Shown in pieces: positions 29,401 to 38,431 of a stretch of 64,000 nt of DNA (positions within the stretch are counted from its first letter, which is position 1; the number at the start of each line of letters is the position of its first letter). The position numbers and the translations under genes are program-made. The DNA comes from Membranipora membranacea (lineage: Eukaryota; Bryozoa; Gymnolaemata; Cheilostomatida; Membraniporidae), in contig OU612065.1 in assembly GCA_914767715.1 (NCBI GenBank), positions 21,700,001 through 21,764,000 of the forward strand, in the 5' to 3' direction. The notes beneath the pieces are model-generated. The model did no database searches. It was given only the letters and a program-made list of their open reading frames with translations, and was not told the origin of the DNA.

Positions 29401-31685
29401 TGCATTTTTGTAGGATGAGTGAATAACGTCAGGAAAAAATCTTATATAAGTTTGAAGAGGATGTTATCGCACACGTGTCAACTGCGGAAATTCAATTCTT
29501 GACTCACTTTGAAATTCAATAGGTCTGATAAACAGATATACGTCCATACATTTGTGACACAAGGTGGAAAATAAGAAAAATTCACTTGGTTTCGCAAGAT
29601 ATGAATTTGTAAGCTGCTCATTTTCAAGAGAAGAAGTTCATTGGTATCACACAATACTGTATGTCATAGCAACCATCAGCAATGGCAAATGAGTTAAGAA
29701 AAAAAATCAATGTTCATGGAAATTTCTTCCTAGTCAATACATTTACGCTTTGTTTTAGCTACAGGGACTAAATAACAATGAGTTCACGAGAGGTTATTAT
29801 AATACGTATATTTGACGTAGTTACAGGTTGAAGATGGCAAATTTTCTTTTCGAGCAACAAATTCCTAAATTCTAGATAAGATACAATATACCATATCCCT
29901 CACTGCTCACATAAAGCATTGAAATAGAATTTTTAATCGGATTTGTTTAAAATTCTGTGCCAATATGGTGAAACATTTTAGAAACAATTCAGAAATAAAA
30001 GGACAAAGTGTTAGACCTTGCATCAACTTATACAAAAATCTAAACATTGGAGCTTACCTTCTATTTGCCACTCATTACTCCCATCTGCATCAGTAATATT
30101 GATTGATGTGCCGAATGGAATGGTGACGTCACATTCTATCAAGTCATAGACTTGTACTTCATCGCTGAGACAGTTAATGGTGATGTTCTCAAAGCCATTG
30201 GAAGAAGCTTCCATATAAACTCCTATAGCATCTTCGGCCTGCTACAAGTGGTACATAAAAAGCAAGATAAATAGATGATACACAATAAAAAAATTTAATA
30301 ATTTATATTTTTAAATAATATTTTTTTGAAAAGAAGATTTTATATTGCCTTATTGCTAGTGAGTTACAGAGTGAACCATTTTGTACCATTTGTACAGAAG
30401 GCAACTCAAATTGAATGATGGCTCTTGAAGTCGAGCAGATTTAATTCATGGCACCAATTATTAAGTTCTGCTTACCTTTGTTTGGGTGGAGTCACATACC
30501 AACCCAGTGAGGATGTTGACCCCAGGAAGAGGTATCTGGTGACTGAACTGAGAAGCGTTTACAATCTCGTACACTCCTGTACCATCATCCAAAGAGTAGA
30601 CCATCCCGACCATATCAGTAGGGGTGAAGGACAGATCTACTAACGCTGCTGTCGGGAACAGCAGATCCGTCAGCAACTCCTCAAGCCTTAGCTCAAAATC
30701 CTGCCAAAGTTATTGAAGGGAGGATACAACATACAGTAGTACGTATACCACTGCACAACACACAGGTCTTCAGCTAGAAACCATGAATCAAGTTACAGTC
30801 GCATCTCTTGTGACTGATATTCTCTTAGTTTAAAAATGGTGATTTGAATAGGGTGGGGCGATTATCGATTCATATCTTTCCCTAAGACCAATATGTGGAC
30901 GCTGATACCGCAAAACAGAAATCCGGTGAAGAAACGATGAGAAATTACCTCAACAGTTTGAAGAGATTCATATACTAAGAGGTAGCCGTCAGATCCACAT
31001 GTGTCATTGCCGATAGGACACAACGCATCGCAGCCAGCGCCGACAGAGGGACCAGCTGAAGGTAGCTGATCATCGCACATACAGTGCGTCCCATCTAGTA
31101 TACCTAATCAACCAGGGTTAGAGTCAGATTATTGTCAAGCGATAAATCGGAGAAGAAATGACGATTATTGTCGTGGAAGTGTGTATTGACAGTTTGCCCG
31201 AAACATAGTAATGACGTTGGCTTATGGAAAATGCATGTGATAATCTCCAATTGGGAGATCAAACTCTATCATAATCATAACTTTGACAGCAGTTAATTCA
31301 AATTATTGAAAAAGCAGACAAACACGACAATGAATTTTCGTCAAATTGTGCATTGACAGATTACCTTATTCATAAATGGTTAACATAATACTGACTTGGG
31401 AAAATATCAAAAGTACTATCTTCTGACGGAGAGATCTAACTCATTTGTAGTCTACTGAGAAAGACATAAATAGCGTTACAACCTACCAGCATAGTTCATA
31501 TTCCATGAGCCACATACGACAGCACATGATGTGGCGGATATTGAGCTCGAGTCAGAACCAGACCCAAATACGAATAGGTCTTCCTCTTCTACCTCTGTAG
31601 CATTCCAGCAGTCAATTTTCACGGGACTGCCTAGTGTGTACTCAGTAATAGTAAAGATGAAGATCAACGCTTGTAGCATTGCCAT
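385..31685 (-). CDS. PKD1-like: Polycystin-1-like protein, 47 exons, C-terminus outside window
   Basis: Large membrane receptor of the polycystin-1/REJ family; family members act at cilia or on sperm and egg surfaces, often with a TRPP channel partner (family knowledge). Exons, first to last: 31487-31685, 30949-31103, 30476-30700, 30058-30238, 29008-29174, 28413-28631, 27809-28048, 26931-27093, 24971-25020, 24308-24610, 23148-23325, 22162-22278, 21361-21877, 20294-20465, 19507-19704, 18811-18937, 17958-18134, 17340-17575, 16704-16857, 16040-16140, 15560-15864, 15059-15267, 14893-14969, 13383-13588, 12979-13105, 12588-12735, 12181-12355, 11686-11897, 10069-10341, 9612-9778, 8863-9031, 8184-8377, 7594-7845, 7137-7313, 6506-6892, 6122-6292, 5632-5872, 5154-5288, 4818-4985, 4385-4620, 3832-3994, 3311-3471, 2725-3009, 2346-2453, 1663-1827, 1223-1372, 385-518. 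All phases agree, 9,074 nt. Weakest junctions: exons 10/11, 30 and 31/32. Confidence 0.9.
2725..3471 (-). CDS. Exons 42-43: end of TM1 and PLAT/LH2 domain
   Basis: Exon 42 (3311-3471) completes TM1 (LYIMLAIWARRADRKD) and enters the cytoplasmic PLAT domain with YLYELQVNTGSRK. Exon 43 (2725-3009) gives VFLLVAGDQDETEVRPL, FLMAVPRPLGQLQYLRVWHD, SWFLNYITLKDLQTG and FVANRWLAIDEDDGE, a textbook PLAT/LH2 beta-sandwich as in polycystin-1 and lipoxygenases, known to bind lipids and proteins at the inner membrane face. About 130 residues, the normal size. Confidence 0.95.
3832..4620 (-). CDS. Exons 40-41: GPS autoproteolysis site and first membrane helix
   Basis: Exon 40 ends with the first half of the GPS motif: Cys-Tyr-Trp, then a Cys about 13 residues later. 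Exon 41 supplies CYCNHLTNFAGGW. The family cleaves between Leu and Thr of H-L-T (about residues 2653/2654), giving an N-terminal fragment that stays non-covalently attached. The key residues (two Trp/Cys pairs, His, Leu, Thr) are all present, so cleavage is expected. Exon 41 ends with VIYITISIIA, the start of transmembrane helix 1, completed in exon 42. Confidence 0.9.
4818..5288 (-). CDS. Exons 38-39: second WSC domain inserted before the GPS
   Basis: Two exons (5154-5288 and 4818-4985, both phase 1 at each end) encode a complete WSC domain: YLGCYQDNDVARAMNGSG, a C-x3-C pair, YAGVRDGVDCYCANSYS, then CNITCPGN and CGGIMKLSVY. All eight expected cysteines are seen. Because both exons start and end in phase 1, the pair could be inserted or skipped without breaking the frame. 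It separates the IHIMIPNS part of GAIN (exon 37) from the GPS (exons 40-41). WSC domains bind glycans in other proteins; a glycan-sensing role next to the autoproteolysis site is inference. Confidence 0.9.
5632..9031 (-). CDS. Exons 31-37: helical and beta part of the GAIN region
   Basis: About 530 residues leading to the GPS. Exons 31-34 are Ser/Thr/Gln-rich and predicted helical (for example MKKMMTSLNNVGTG), consistent with the helical subdomain A of GAIN. Exon 35 carries IVIAVSVSFIVFDF, and exon 36 has NPFIYDSKTENYKD with VKSVSRDSGS, matching the conserved NPF strand of polycystin GAIN domains. Exon 37 starts with IHIMIPNS, another polycystin hallmark. The exon 31 end and exon 32 start have two phase-compatible choices (8863/8377 favoured). 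Exon 37 joins directly and in phase to a WSC domain instead of to the GPS. Confidence 0.75.
9440..9611 (-). repeat. Degenerate tandem repeat of a splice-donor region
   Basis: About 2.5 imperfect units of roughly 65-75 bp. Read on the gene strand each contains GGTAAGTTAGT or GGTGAGTTAGT followed by GTATCG, GGTATG and GGCAGGTACATAA. The first copy is the real 5' splice site of exon 30 (9612-9778); the others lie downstream in the intron. Confidence 0.7.
9612..14969 (-). CDS. Exons 23-30: REJ (receptor for egg jelly) region
   Basis: About 460 residues (roughly 1465-1926) with typical REJ features: RGVNQSVALDVEKYSIDPD followed by a YWFCRR strand, then a GGCYGSGTGRLDL segment, a FTYELVVQVVSSDNRTG strand pair, and a Cys pair followed by ITYNWKISYLD. 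REJ domains sit between the PKD repeats and the GAIN/GPS region in polycystin-1 and sea-urchin REJ proteins, which matches this position. Exon 23 (14893-14969) is only 77 nt and was placed because it is the piece that makes the phases of exons 22 and 24 agree; its support is weaker. Confidence 0.8.
10669..10688 (+). promoter_or_regulatory. Triple AGGTCA direct repeat, 1-bp spacing
   Basis: Three perfect AGGTCA half sites at 10669, 10676 and 10683, each separated by one G, in an intron of the polycystin-like gene. DR1 arrays of this half site are bound by RXR/HNF4-type nuclear receptors in animals (family knowledge). It may equally be a 7-bp microsatellite. Confidence 0.35.
10894..11253. mobile_element. 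Hairpin (MITE-like) element in intron 28
   Basis: Arms of about 110 bp are imperfect reverse complements: CCAAAGACCAATGCA at 10901 pairs with TGCATTGGTCTTTGG ending at 11244, and the central TTATGATAAAGTTATGTCAG in the left arm pairs with CTGACATAACTTTATCATAA in the right. Weaker pairing continues into the middle. No coding capacity. Looks like a non-autonomous foldback element; family unknown and no target duplication identified. Confidence 0.75.
12004..12043. repeat. Perfect 14-bp inverted repeat in intron
   Basis: AATAGTCTGAACCA (12004-12017) and its exact reverse complement (12030-12043) flank a 12-bp loop in the intron between exons 27 and 28. Confidence 0.8.
13830..14190. repeat. AT-rich low-complexity tract (AAATAAATA type)
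   Basis: About 360 bp almost wholly of A and T with scattered C, based on degenerate AATAAATA units, within intron 23. Open frames here are compositional artefacts. Confidence 0.85.
14523..14754 (+). mobile_element. tRNA-derived SINE with 17-bp target duplication
   Basis: The 5' part resembles a tRNA gene with Pol III promoter boxes: box A-like TGGCGCAATGGG (about 14535) and box B-like GTTCGATTCC (about 14580). It is followed by GGTGTCAGGAAGAGCATCCG, which resembles a conserved central domain found in SINEs of several animals (from memory, unverified). A perfect 17-bp direct repeat, GTTAGTATTAGCATAGT, flanks it at 14506-14522 and 14755-14771, proving insertion by target-primed reverse transcription. 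Opposite strand to the host gene, intron 23. Confidence 0.9.
15059..23325 (-). CDS. Exons 11-22: PKD repeat region
   Basis: About 830 residues of Ig-like beta-sandwich sequence. Three PKD repeats are clear from the family hallmark: VDWGDGTP in exon 13 (near residue 868) followed by HIYSTGGDYSVIV; WDFGDGTP in exon 16 (near 1058) with its HSYTNLGVYDVTV half in exon 17; and NYGDGSP in exon 21 (near 1385) completed by HIYETSGQYMVTV in exon 22. The end of another repeat (GNYNVTVTATNAL) opens exon 21, and exons 11, 12, 14, 15 and 18-20 look like diverged copies. Human PKD1 has 16 such repeats; fewer are recognisable here. The repeats are known as extensible, adhesive modules. Confidence 0.85.
19790..20050 (-). 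mobile_element. Diverged copy of the same SINE family
   Basis: On the minus strand, GAGGTCCTGTGTTGGATCC (box B-like) is followed by GGTGTCAGGAAGAGCATTCG, matching the core of the SINE at 14523-14754. It is older: box B is degraded and I found no clear target duplication. Intron between exons 14 and 15. Confidence 0.7.
23935..24010 (+). repeat. Dispersed repeat shared with 37356-37425
   Basis: GTGCAAAAAGGCRARMTTTC and a following CTCCTCYAGRGTATAAGYR stretch occur at both places in the same order and orientation, at about 75% identity. Unclassified dispersed repeat. Confidence 0.5.
24308..27093 (-). CDS. Exons 8-10: Ser/Thr-rich mucin-like linker
   Basis: Exon 8 (26931-27093) encodes runs of threonine with serine; exon 9 is a 50-nt micro-exon (24971-25020) that is also Thr-rich; exon 10 (24308-24610) is Ser/Thr/Ala/Pro-rich. 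Together they form about 170 residues, roughly 463-634, likely O-glycosylated and acting as a stalk between the N-terminal modules and the PKD repeats (inference from composition). The 1.9-kb intron between exons 8 and 9 contains the R2-like retrotransposon fragment. The exon 10 donor may be at 24308 (AGA|GTATGT) or at an in-phase GTGACA upstream. Confidence 0.8.
25078..26790 (-). mobile_element. R2-like non-LTR retrotransposon, 5'-truncated 3' fragment
   Basis: The minus-strand frame from 26760 to 26272 encodes the end of a reverse-transcriptase protein with a zinc motif C-x2-C-x7-H-x4-C (CAECSAKGTLRHILSNC), exactly the spacing of R2-type elements. An in-frame TGA at 26272-26274 interrupts it; the same frame continues to 25870 with RPD, 14 residues, then E (ILMELT), the R/K-P-D-x12-14-E motif of the restriction-like endonuclease of R2/NeSL-type elements (established knowledge). 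A 3' UTR-like stretch follows to about 25078. The polymerase core is missing upstream. Same strand as the host gene, intron 8. Confidence 0.85.
25870..26760 (-). pseudogene. C-terminal zinc-finger and endonuclease remnant of R2-like ORF
   Basis: About 295 codons of the element's protein, broken once by an in-frame stop (26272-26274). Downstream of the stop are the endonuclease motif and a VEVGCRGF block; the frame ends naturally near 25870. The 5' end has no true start and is truncated, so the product cannot be active. Confidence 0.8.
27809..30700 (-). CDS. Exons 3-7: N-terminal extracellular region, no family assigned
   Basis: Five exons (phase-consistent) give about 344 residues, roughly 119-462. 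Exons 3-5 read as beta-rich extracellular sequence with N-glycosylation sequons. Exon 6 (28413-28631) is Cys-rich: about ten cysteines within the first fifty residues, including CCDY, suggesting a compact disulfide-bonded module. Exon 7 is acidic and Gly-rich. I recognise no named domain here. In position it replaces the LRR, C-type lectin and LDL-A modules of vertebrate polycystin-1. Confidence 0.7.
28878..28972. repeat. Three tandem ~31-bp units
   Basis: Three consecutive copies of a unit built on ATATCAGATTTTATTGACA followed by a CCCAAAAAT-like end, in the intron between exons 5 and 6. Copies differ by a few bases. Confidence 0.8.
30720..30795 (-). mobile_element. Short 3'-end copy of the R2-like element
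   Basis: About 75 bp closely match 25080-25150, including CACTGCACAACACACAGGTC and TTCAGCTAGAAACCATGA. A piece matching only the element's 3' end is what severe 5' truncation during retrotransposition produces. Intron between exons 2 and 3. Confidence 0.7.
30949..31685 (-). CDS. Exons 1-2: signal peptide and N-terminal WSC domain
   Basis: The protein opens at the ATG at 31685 with a hydrophobic signal peptide (about residues 1-19, rich in Leu/Ile/Phe). The next ~100 residues resemble a WSC domain, a Cys-rich carbohydrate-binding module: a Cys-Trp near the start, a CAVVC pair, then CMCDD and a CDALCPIGNDTCG stretch ending in a YLLVYE strand. It lacks the usual GCY start, so it is divergent. 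The ATG lies directly after a TTTTCAG acceptor-like sequence, so a 5'UTR intron may end just before the start codon. Vertebrate PKD1 also has an N-terminal WSC domain, but after leucine-rich repeats, which are absent here. Confidence 0.75.
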
Positions 31686-31899
31686 CTGAAAACGGTTGGT
31701 GTAATGTGATTACTCATGTACGCAAATCGCCAAGCTCAGGGTGCAATAAAAATGAAATAAAACAATTTATAATCAAACAAATGAACTGACAGGCAGAATT
31801 ACATTATGGTTCACACTGCAAGTATTCTTCATACGCACCAAAAATACTGCCATCTCTAGTTTTGTAGCAGAATTGTTCAAATATAAATGTTACTCACAT

Positions 31900-34020
31900 T
31901 GACATATATTATTCATGTGCCTGCCTCAAGCGTATCAGTGAGAGTGAAAAGCGGCTGAAAGTTTTTATAGATTATTAAATGTGTAATTTACTGCTTCTAA
32001 TAGTTTCCAGGCCATTGTGATTGTAGAGGAATAAATGGAAATTACAGTAGCTTTACATTGCGCACAAAATCAATACATTTCATATAACACAGAAGGCATT
32101 TTATGATTTGAAAAAAAATTGATTACCATAATTTTAAAGCTCAATGCAAATACCAACCAAAATATTATCGTACACATAAATAATACCGTTAGCTAATGAC
32201 ATCTCACAACCAGTAGCGCCAAACAGATTACTATGTATAATTATGTTAACAAAATAAACTGAATTTTTGCAGCAAATATATCATATATTACATAATATAT
32301 ATTACGTATTATATGTGAAGTACAAGGTTATAGAATTCAGGTTTGAGGATGAAGCACTTGTTATGTGAGACATCCATCTTGATTCATCCATTGTAAAATG
32401 ATTTAGTATGAAGACACATCATAAAGGTCAGATCACATAGAAAGATTACAAAGCAATAGAGATAGGTGATTGGGCCGTAACCACCACATCTATAAAGACA
32501 CTTCATCATCAAACTGGTCAATCAGAGTGTTTGATCGGAAACGCTAGCTGGCTGACTATAAAAGCCACAAAGTTTAAAATGTATACATATACAAGTCGAC
32601 AGCTGAGAAACTTTTGTAATAGACTCATTTATATTGAACAGCTAATAACATAGATATAATATGATCTAGGCAAGTAGTCAACGCCTTGATCTCAGAAAAA
32701 TAATTATATCTTTAGACAGTTATTTGGGTGTCATATTAGAGAACGCTTCAATCTATTGAAGCTTTCTCAAAACCTCCGTTTAGATACTTTGCAGAGCGAT
32801 AATAATACAGGTTTCTTGCTTCTGAAACATATAAACAGAACCACTTTATTGGAAGCAGATTCTAGATTTCACATCGGACTGGCACTAAGTGTGAATTCAT
32901 TTGAATATAAATTGAACGATAGCGCAAAAGGTAATTTGGACATGTCAGTGGCTGATCGGAATATATTCATTACATTGAACTTACAATCTGTCCTTTCAAA
33001 CTTCAACTTTTCAACAAGTTTCTCTCCGTATTCAGGGAACAGAATTGAGATTCTCATGGTGTATGACTGTACCATTGTCATGACTGATGGATACATTCCA
33101 CTAGAAAACTAGAATCAGAGAAAGAGAAAGTCACACAGGACAAGGCATATTGAGATGGTGACAAGACTTGATCCTGATTCTGATCAGCTCTTGGGCTTAC
33201 AGGGGTCGAATATGAATCCTAGATAGAGAATACCCCAAAAATGACCTTTTGTTAACATTAATAATACAGTTTAATTTGTTTGATATGGGGTAACTTCTTA
33301 TCATTGGACACCACAGTATTAACGCTCGGTCACTGGGTCCAAGCACTCTAGAGCCAGCAGCTATGGCATTGATTCCGAAAGTCAATCACATCAAATACAT
33401 CAATATCCCACCATTATTAATACTGGAATATGATACTGCAGTAATTACTAAACAAACAGTTTGTATAAGTTGAGAGTGACCATGTTTGACAGTAAATTGA
33501 GTAGGCAGGATGTGAACTTAGTTCAACTCTATCAATGTCACAAGCAGCGACAAGAACGGCATTGATATCCTTGTTATATTATATGGAGCCATGTTAAGAT
33601 GTACCATCACCTTTGTCTCTCCCATTTTCCTTATAATTTGAGTTATTTTTTCGGTCACTGCATGAAGAACATAATTGCAAAGATGATGTAGATTGACAAT
33701 AAAAGTATATATATATATACCTTGGACTCTCCGCCGATATATTTAGATTACCCCTACATTGTTTCATTACTTTAGTGGAGGAAAAGTTAGTTATTTTGCC
33801 CCTATTTGAAAAACAGAAATTTCTTGCCTGCAAAAATTTACCCTTGTTAGCTAAATTCAATGATAGCTAACATTAAGTCAAACTTCAAATATTAACAATG
33901 TCTCTTTGCATGATTTTTGGTGTCTCTTTGGCCTGTCATAGAATTCGCGCGCACAATGTGTTGTTCAGCCAAAGTGATATTTGGTGGATCACAAATGTCA
34001 GCAAAAATTAAACACCACAT
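31900..34020. other. Intergenic, no gene recognised
   Basis: 5' flank of the polycystin-like gene. AT-rich, with a short TA run (33704-33719). A 118-codon open frame at 32756-33112 resembles nothing I know. Confidence 0.5.
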
Positions 34021-34029
34021 AAACATAGT

Positions 34030-34185
34030 ATTACATACATACGTACATACGTACATACATACATACATACATACATACAAACATACATACATACATACAT
34101 ACATACATACGTACGTACGTACGTACGTACGTACGTACGTACATACATACATACATACATACATACATACATACATACATACATT
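34030..34185. repeat. TACA/TACG tetranucleotide microsatellite
   Basis: About 155 bp of (CATA)n and (CGTA)n blocks. The central block is perfect (ACGT)n, self-complementary, and is flanked by CATA on both sides. Both strands appear open only because 4-bp units have no stop. Confidence 0.95.
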
Positions 34186-34356
34186 TTTCTGTAAGAATTA
34201 ATTTAACGGGTTATATACACACAATGGAGCTTTCCCTGCAACACAACGTCATAACGCAACAACGCAAGCTCAGCTTTGTGTAAAAAAAAACTGGGAACGC
34301 AACGCAGTCGCATAGTTACTTGACACATTGGCAGTAATAACTCTGTAACAAGCAAA

Positions 34357-35238
34357 ATGGCGTTATGGAAAGCACGCTGCTTTAATCCTGAATGGAGTAC
34401 AAAGTTCTTTTTCCGAGAGGTAAATGGAAAGCCGACGTGTCTTATATGCTGCAAACAGTTGTCAGAAAATAAATCAACCAATACAGAAAGGCACTACAAG
34501 ACATCACACAGAGACTACAATGGTAGGTTTTCTAAGGGAACTCAGAGACGTCAGGAGCAGCTTATGAAGTTACAATCCCAAGCCATTGAGCAAAGAAATA
34601 TGTTTCGAGGAGGAATGACTCCAGTTCAACAGCGAGTAAATATGGTAAGTTATCAAATATCAAATCGATTAGCTCAGGCAATGGCACCATTGCAGCATGG
34701 TGATCTGTTCAAAGACTGCTTGGTACAGACAATCACTACATTATTTCCAGAAAAAGCGGATATCTTAAGAACAGTAGAACAGGTGCCATTATCACGTAAC
34801 ACATGTGCAAGAAGGGTTGAGGACATCGCGAACCATCTAACTAGTATCGTTGTAGAAAACCTGAAGAGGTGCGAGAGCTTCTCAGTTGCATTGGATGAGA
34901 CAAATTATATTAATGACACCGCCCAGCTGAGTGTATTCACACGTTACTTTCTTGATGGATTATTCCATGAAGATCTGTTAGAGGTAATAAGTCTGGAGGG
35001 TCGTACTACTGGAGCCATTATATACAACGATTTCCAGCATTACATGCAACGGAAAGATATTCCCTCAACAAGATCGTTGGTGTGGCAACCGATGGGGCTC
35101 CATACTATTCAAACTGTGTGGAACGAAATTAATATATTATATCATTATAGTTACACCGAAAACAGTGTCTCTTTGTGTGGTGCAGTTTTTGATTTTGTCT
35201 CTTCACAATAAAAAGTTTGGGCATCCCTGCTCTAGGGT
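34357..35238 (+). pseudogene. hAT-family transposase pseudogene (ZBED/GTF2IRD2-like)
   Basis: From the ATG at 34357 the frame gives an N-terminal BED-like zinc finger (CLICCKQL, then H-x4-H of HYKTSH), and later SVALDETNYINDTAQL, the region holding the first catalytic Asp of hAT transposases. The next block, normally VGVATDGAP with the second Asp, is present at about 35077-35100 but in a different frame, so a frameshift breaks the gene. It then stops; the rest of the transposase is deleted. The sequence ends with AAAAAGTTTGGGCATCCCTG (about 35209-35228), like a hAT terminal repeat read outward. The matching 5' end was not found. Confidence 0.8.
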
Positions 35239-35239
35239 A

Positions 35240-38090
35240 ATAAAAAATCGTCTCGCAGAGGTCGCCCACTTCCTGTAAACGAAGAAGGAATATAAAGGCA
35301 CATTTAGAATATGAGAACATTCAGTAGGACTGTGACCACCATTCATATCCACTCGTATATATTCCACATGATTTCAGATAGATTCGCCAGTAAAATTGTT
35401 GATTATGTACTTCAATGTATGTACTATATATGTACTACAAATCAGATGAACAAACACTCAACACTGTTGATATGGATATAGGCATGCCATGTCGACATGT
35501 ATATCTGCTCATGGTGGTATCGATTGAATTAATTGGGCAAACAAGAAGAGGAAAAGCTTAGATCGTATTTAGTAAGCTATCCAGCAAAATGCATGTCAGG
35601 GCTCCTTTTGAGATTTTAAAATTTAACTCGGGTCCAGTGGCAGATATTCCGAGGTAATTCTTGGCATGCCGAACCAAATTCTCAAACAATGCTGGAAAGA
35701 TATGTGAATAAGATAACATCTGACATCTATGAACCCGGAAAAACAGTGTGCAAGAAAATTATGTGGCAACACCGTGATGTTAGATGTTGCGCTATTGACT
35801 ATCAGGGATGATATGAAATAGGTCATAACGTCGTGTCAGTTTTGAGGAGAGGCATTGGCATAGGAGGGAAATGAGTTTTTAGACATCCAATGCGGTAATG
35901 CAATCTCATTAATGAGGTTGCATACAAATACAGACCTTATCATCAACCATATATTCTCTTGAATGGATAGAAAGCTTTCTCGAGTACAGAATCGGCCTCT
36001 GCCTCAGTAATTACATCAGTTCACTCGATCTCTTCTACCTTCTTTTTGCTGTTTCTCTACAAAACACAACCTACGTCAATGAAGCAGCAATAGCGTCATT
36101 GTTGTAAAAAAACGTTGACATTGAATGAACTGATGAGATGACGTTAACATATAAAATTTTATTTATAAGTTTATTTTAAATAAATGCTCGCTTCTCTGTG
36201 CAATTTTACTGAACATTGATATGAAAATCATTATTTAACTAATAAGCAGTACTTCATGGTCAAGTTGCATGATAAATAGGCCGATGTGCGGATAAAAGTA
36301 GTATGAGCAGGAGTGATTTTGAGCATGGAATTGTGATGAGACTGTCACTCAACATGCAGTAAGGCTATTAAAGTATTGAACTGTTTAGGTGGCGTTGACT
36401 TGCACTTGAATAATCATCTGTCCAGGATTTTTCTGAATATAAATTATTGATATGAAAATCTAATTGTAACGCAGTTGCAGCTTTCTTGCAGTGAAGCAAG
36501 GTCAGTTGATCAAGACCTATTGTTTCAATTCTTACAACTATTGCGAACATACTCCATGCACATCCTTCTCTATTTCAATGCAATGAAATACGTATTTCAG
36601 CTAACCAAAAGGGTTGCTTGATCAAATTTCCTGACTTTCCATGATGTATTGTACAGTTTATAACAGATCAAGGAGCTCAGTCTTTCAGAACATGTTGCCA
36701 GCAATTCTGTGGACTGAAAAACATAATTAAACTATGTTAGATTAAGTTTGAGTCGATAGGCCTACATCATGGGGGACAGGGGGAGCAACGCAAAATACAG
36801 GTATATTGTTTTACCTATTTTGGTAGTTGTATGACTAACTATTGTCTATAGTACATAGCTTGATTTGCACTATGTTGCTCAAGCCGGTTGCTGGTCAGTA
36901 ACAAATCGATGTATGTTTGCGCTCAGAGGCCATTAGGGCCCAGATAAGTTTTTTTTATAAGTAGCAGACAAGCAGTGAGGTAATTGAAGACACCAGCATT
37001 ATAAAATAGGGCCTTTGAGATAAGGCTACACTGGCCTAGATTGCCTACCATCGAGTTCCACTCATTAGAGCACACAACTCCAATTTCTAACAGGGATTGT
37101 AGCCACAAATTGCTACCAACAGGGAGTTTGGGAGTATCAGCAAGGAGTGACAAGGGAATTACTCCTTGGTATCAGTAATATACTCCTTCCGATCAGTTAC
37201 CATCGGGGAATAATATAAGCTATAGAGTTTAGTTTAGCTCGCTGGTGGGTTTACAAAATGTTAGCTAGCGGCAAATTCTAGCCAGGTAAAATAGGGTATT
37301 TTTAAAGTGAAGACGGTAAATAAATATTAGCTATTAATAAGTTTCACTATTTCAGGCCTGTGCAAAAAGGCAAGCTTTCCCTTCTGTGAACAATTTGCTC
37401 CTCTAGAGTATAAGTGCTTGATATATACAGTTAAACAGTATACTATACTATACTTCCTTTCATAGCATGGTTTAGCAAGTTAGTGTGCACTACATTTTTA
37501 ACGATAAGAATGATACAGGGTCCGTTTCGTATGCACCCATATATGATTAAATTTAACCGATAGTCTGTTTGACGTCTTCTGCCTGCTTAGTGAGACAAGA
37601 CTTTGTTATACCATAAGGATCTCCATCTTAGGCTGGTATTCTATTTCTACTTCCATTGATTCGGATTCTTCCTTTTCTTCATCTGCTAACTTTTCTATCC
37701 GCTCCATATCTACAAATAAAAAGATGCGAATTGAATTGGCAGGATGGACAGAGAGAAATTAGAGACGACTAGAAATACCGCAGGAAATAATGCCCCATAA
37801 CTTCAGGGGAAAGGATAACAGACTCTAAATTTTGTATTAGGTTAATTTTGCGATTGAGGTGTGTTAGATAAATGGTTGAATAAATTCTCCATTAGGTTTT
37901 GAGTGTTTGATGCTTGAACATCGGCAAAATTCAGACTTGCACAAATGCATGTCCCAGGGCCCATGACACGAACCCTCCCACCTGATGCCCTCTTCCTTAT
38001 CTCCTCATTGACCTGCCAGCCGTGCCTCTTTGCGGCAGGTAAGAGGGTATGCTTGTATTGAAAAAATTGTCAAGACAGGCAGCATTGTTA
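35240..38090. other. Intergenic, mostly featureless
   Basis: No coding frame or RNA gene recognised. It contains one mini hairpin (37141-37168) and the partner of the dispersed repeat at 23935 (37356-37425). Confidence 0.5.
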
Positions 38091-38094
38091 AGTA

Positions 38095-38153
38095 TGTACA
38101 GTACATTATATAAGGAAAACAGGAGGTCATGAGTTCAAATCTCATTGGTGGCT
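38095..38153 (+). pseudogene. tRNA-Thr 3' half (truncated)
   Basis: Matches the 3' half of the intact tRNA at 38432 from the intron region onward, including ACAGGAGGTC, the ATGAG/CTCAT T stem and TGGTGGC. The 5' half is missing. First unit of a 178-bp tandem array. Confidence 0.85.
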
Positions 38154-38253
38154 ACAGTTTTGTGACGTCAGAAAGCTATACTCGGATATTTCAATGGTAA
38201 CATTTAACGACTACAACTTCAAAACTGTAAGTGAGTATGTCTTTGCAACAACA

Positions 38254-38331
38254 GCCGCTATAGCTCAGTGGCAGAGCGCCTGTCTAGTACACTATATATG
38301 GGAAACATGAGTTCAAATCTCATTGGTGGCT
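38254..38331 (+). pseudogene. tRNA-Thr(AGU) pseudogene
   Basis: 5' half and T arm match the intact copy, but about 8 nt, including the 3' strand of the anticodon stem and the variable loop, are deleted (GGGAAACATGAG). Acceptor ends still pair. It cannot fold as a normal tRNA. Confidence 0.85.
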
Positions 38332-38431
38332 ATAGTTTTGTGACATCAGAATGCTATCCTCGGATATTTTAATGGAACCATTTAACGACTACAGCTCCAA
38401 AACTGCAATTGTGTATGTTGAGGCAACAACA

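Noticed and set aside
32756-33112. 118-codon plus-strand open frame
   Set aside because: No ATG at its start, no recognisable family, and the opposite strand is also open; probably chance in AT-rich DNA.
34030-34185. Repeat array considered as CRISPR
   Set aside because: Tetranucleotide microsatellite with no spacers, in a eukaryotic genome.
33892-34201. Tyr/Val/Cys/Met-rich repeats on one strand and His/Thr/Tyr/Ile repeats on the other
   Set aside because: Direct products of the TACA/TACG microsatellite.
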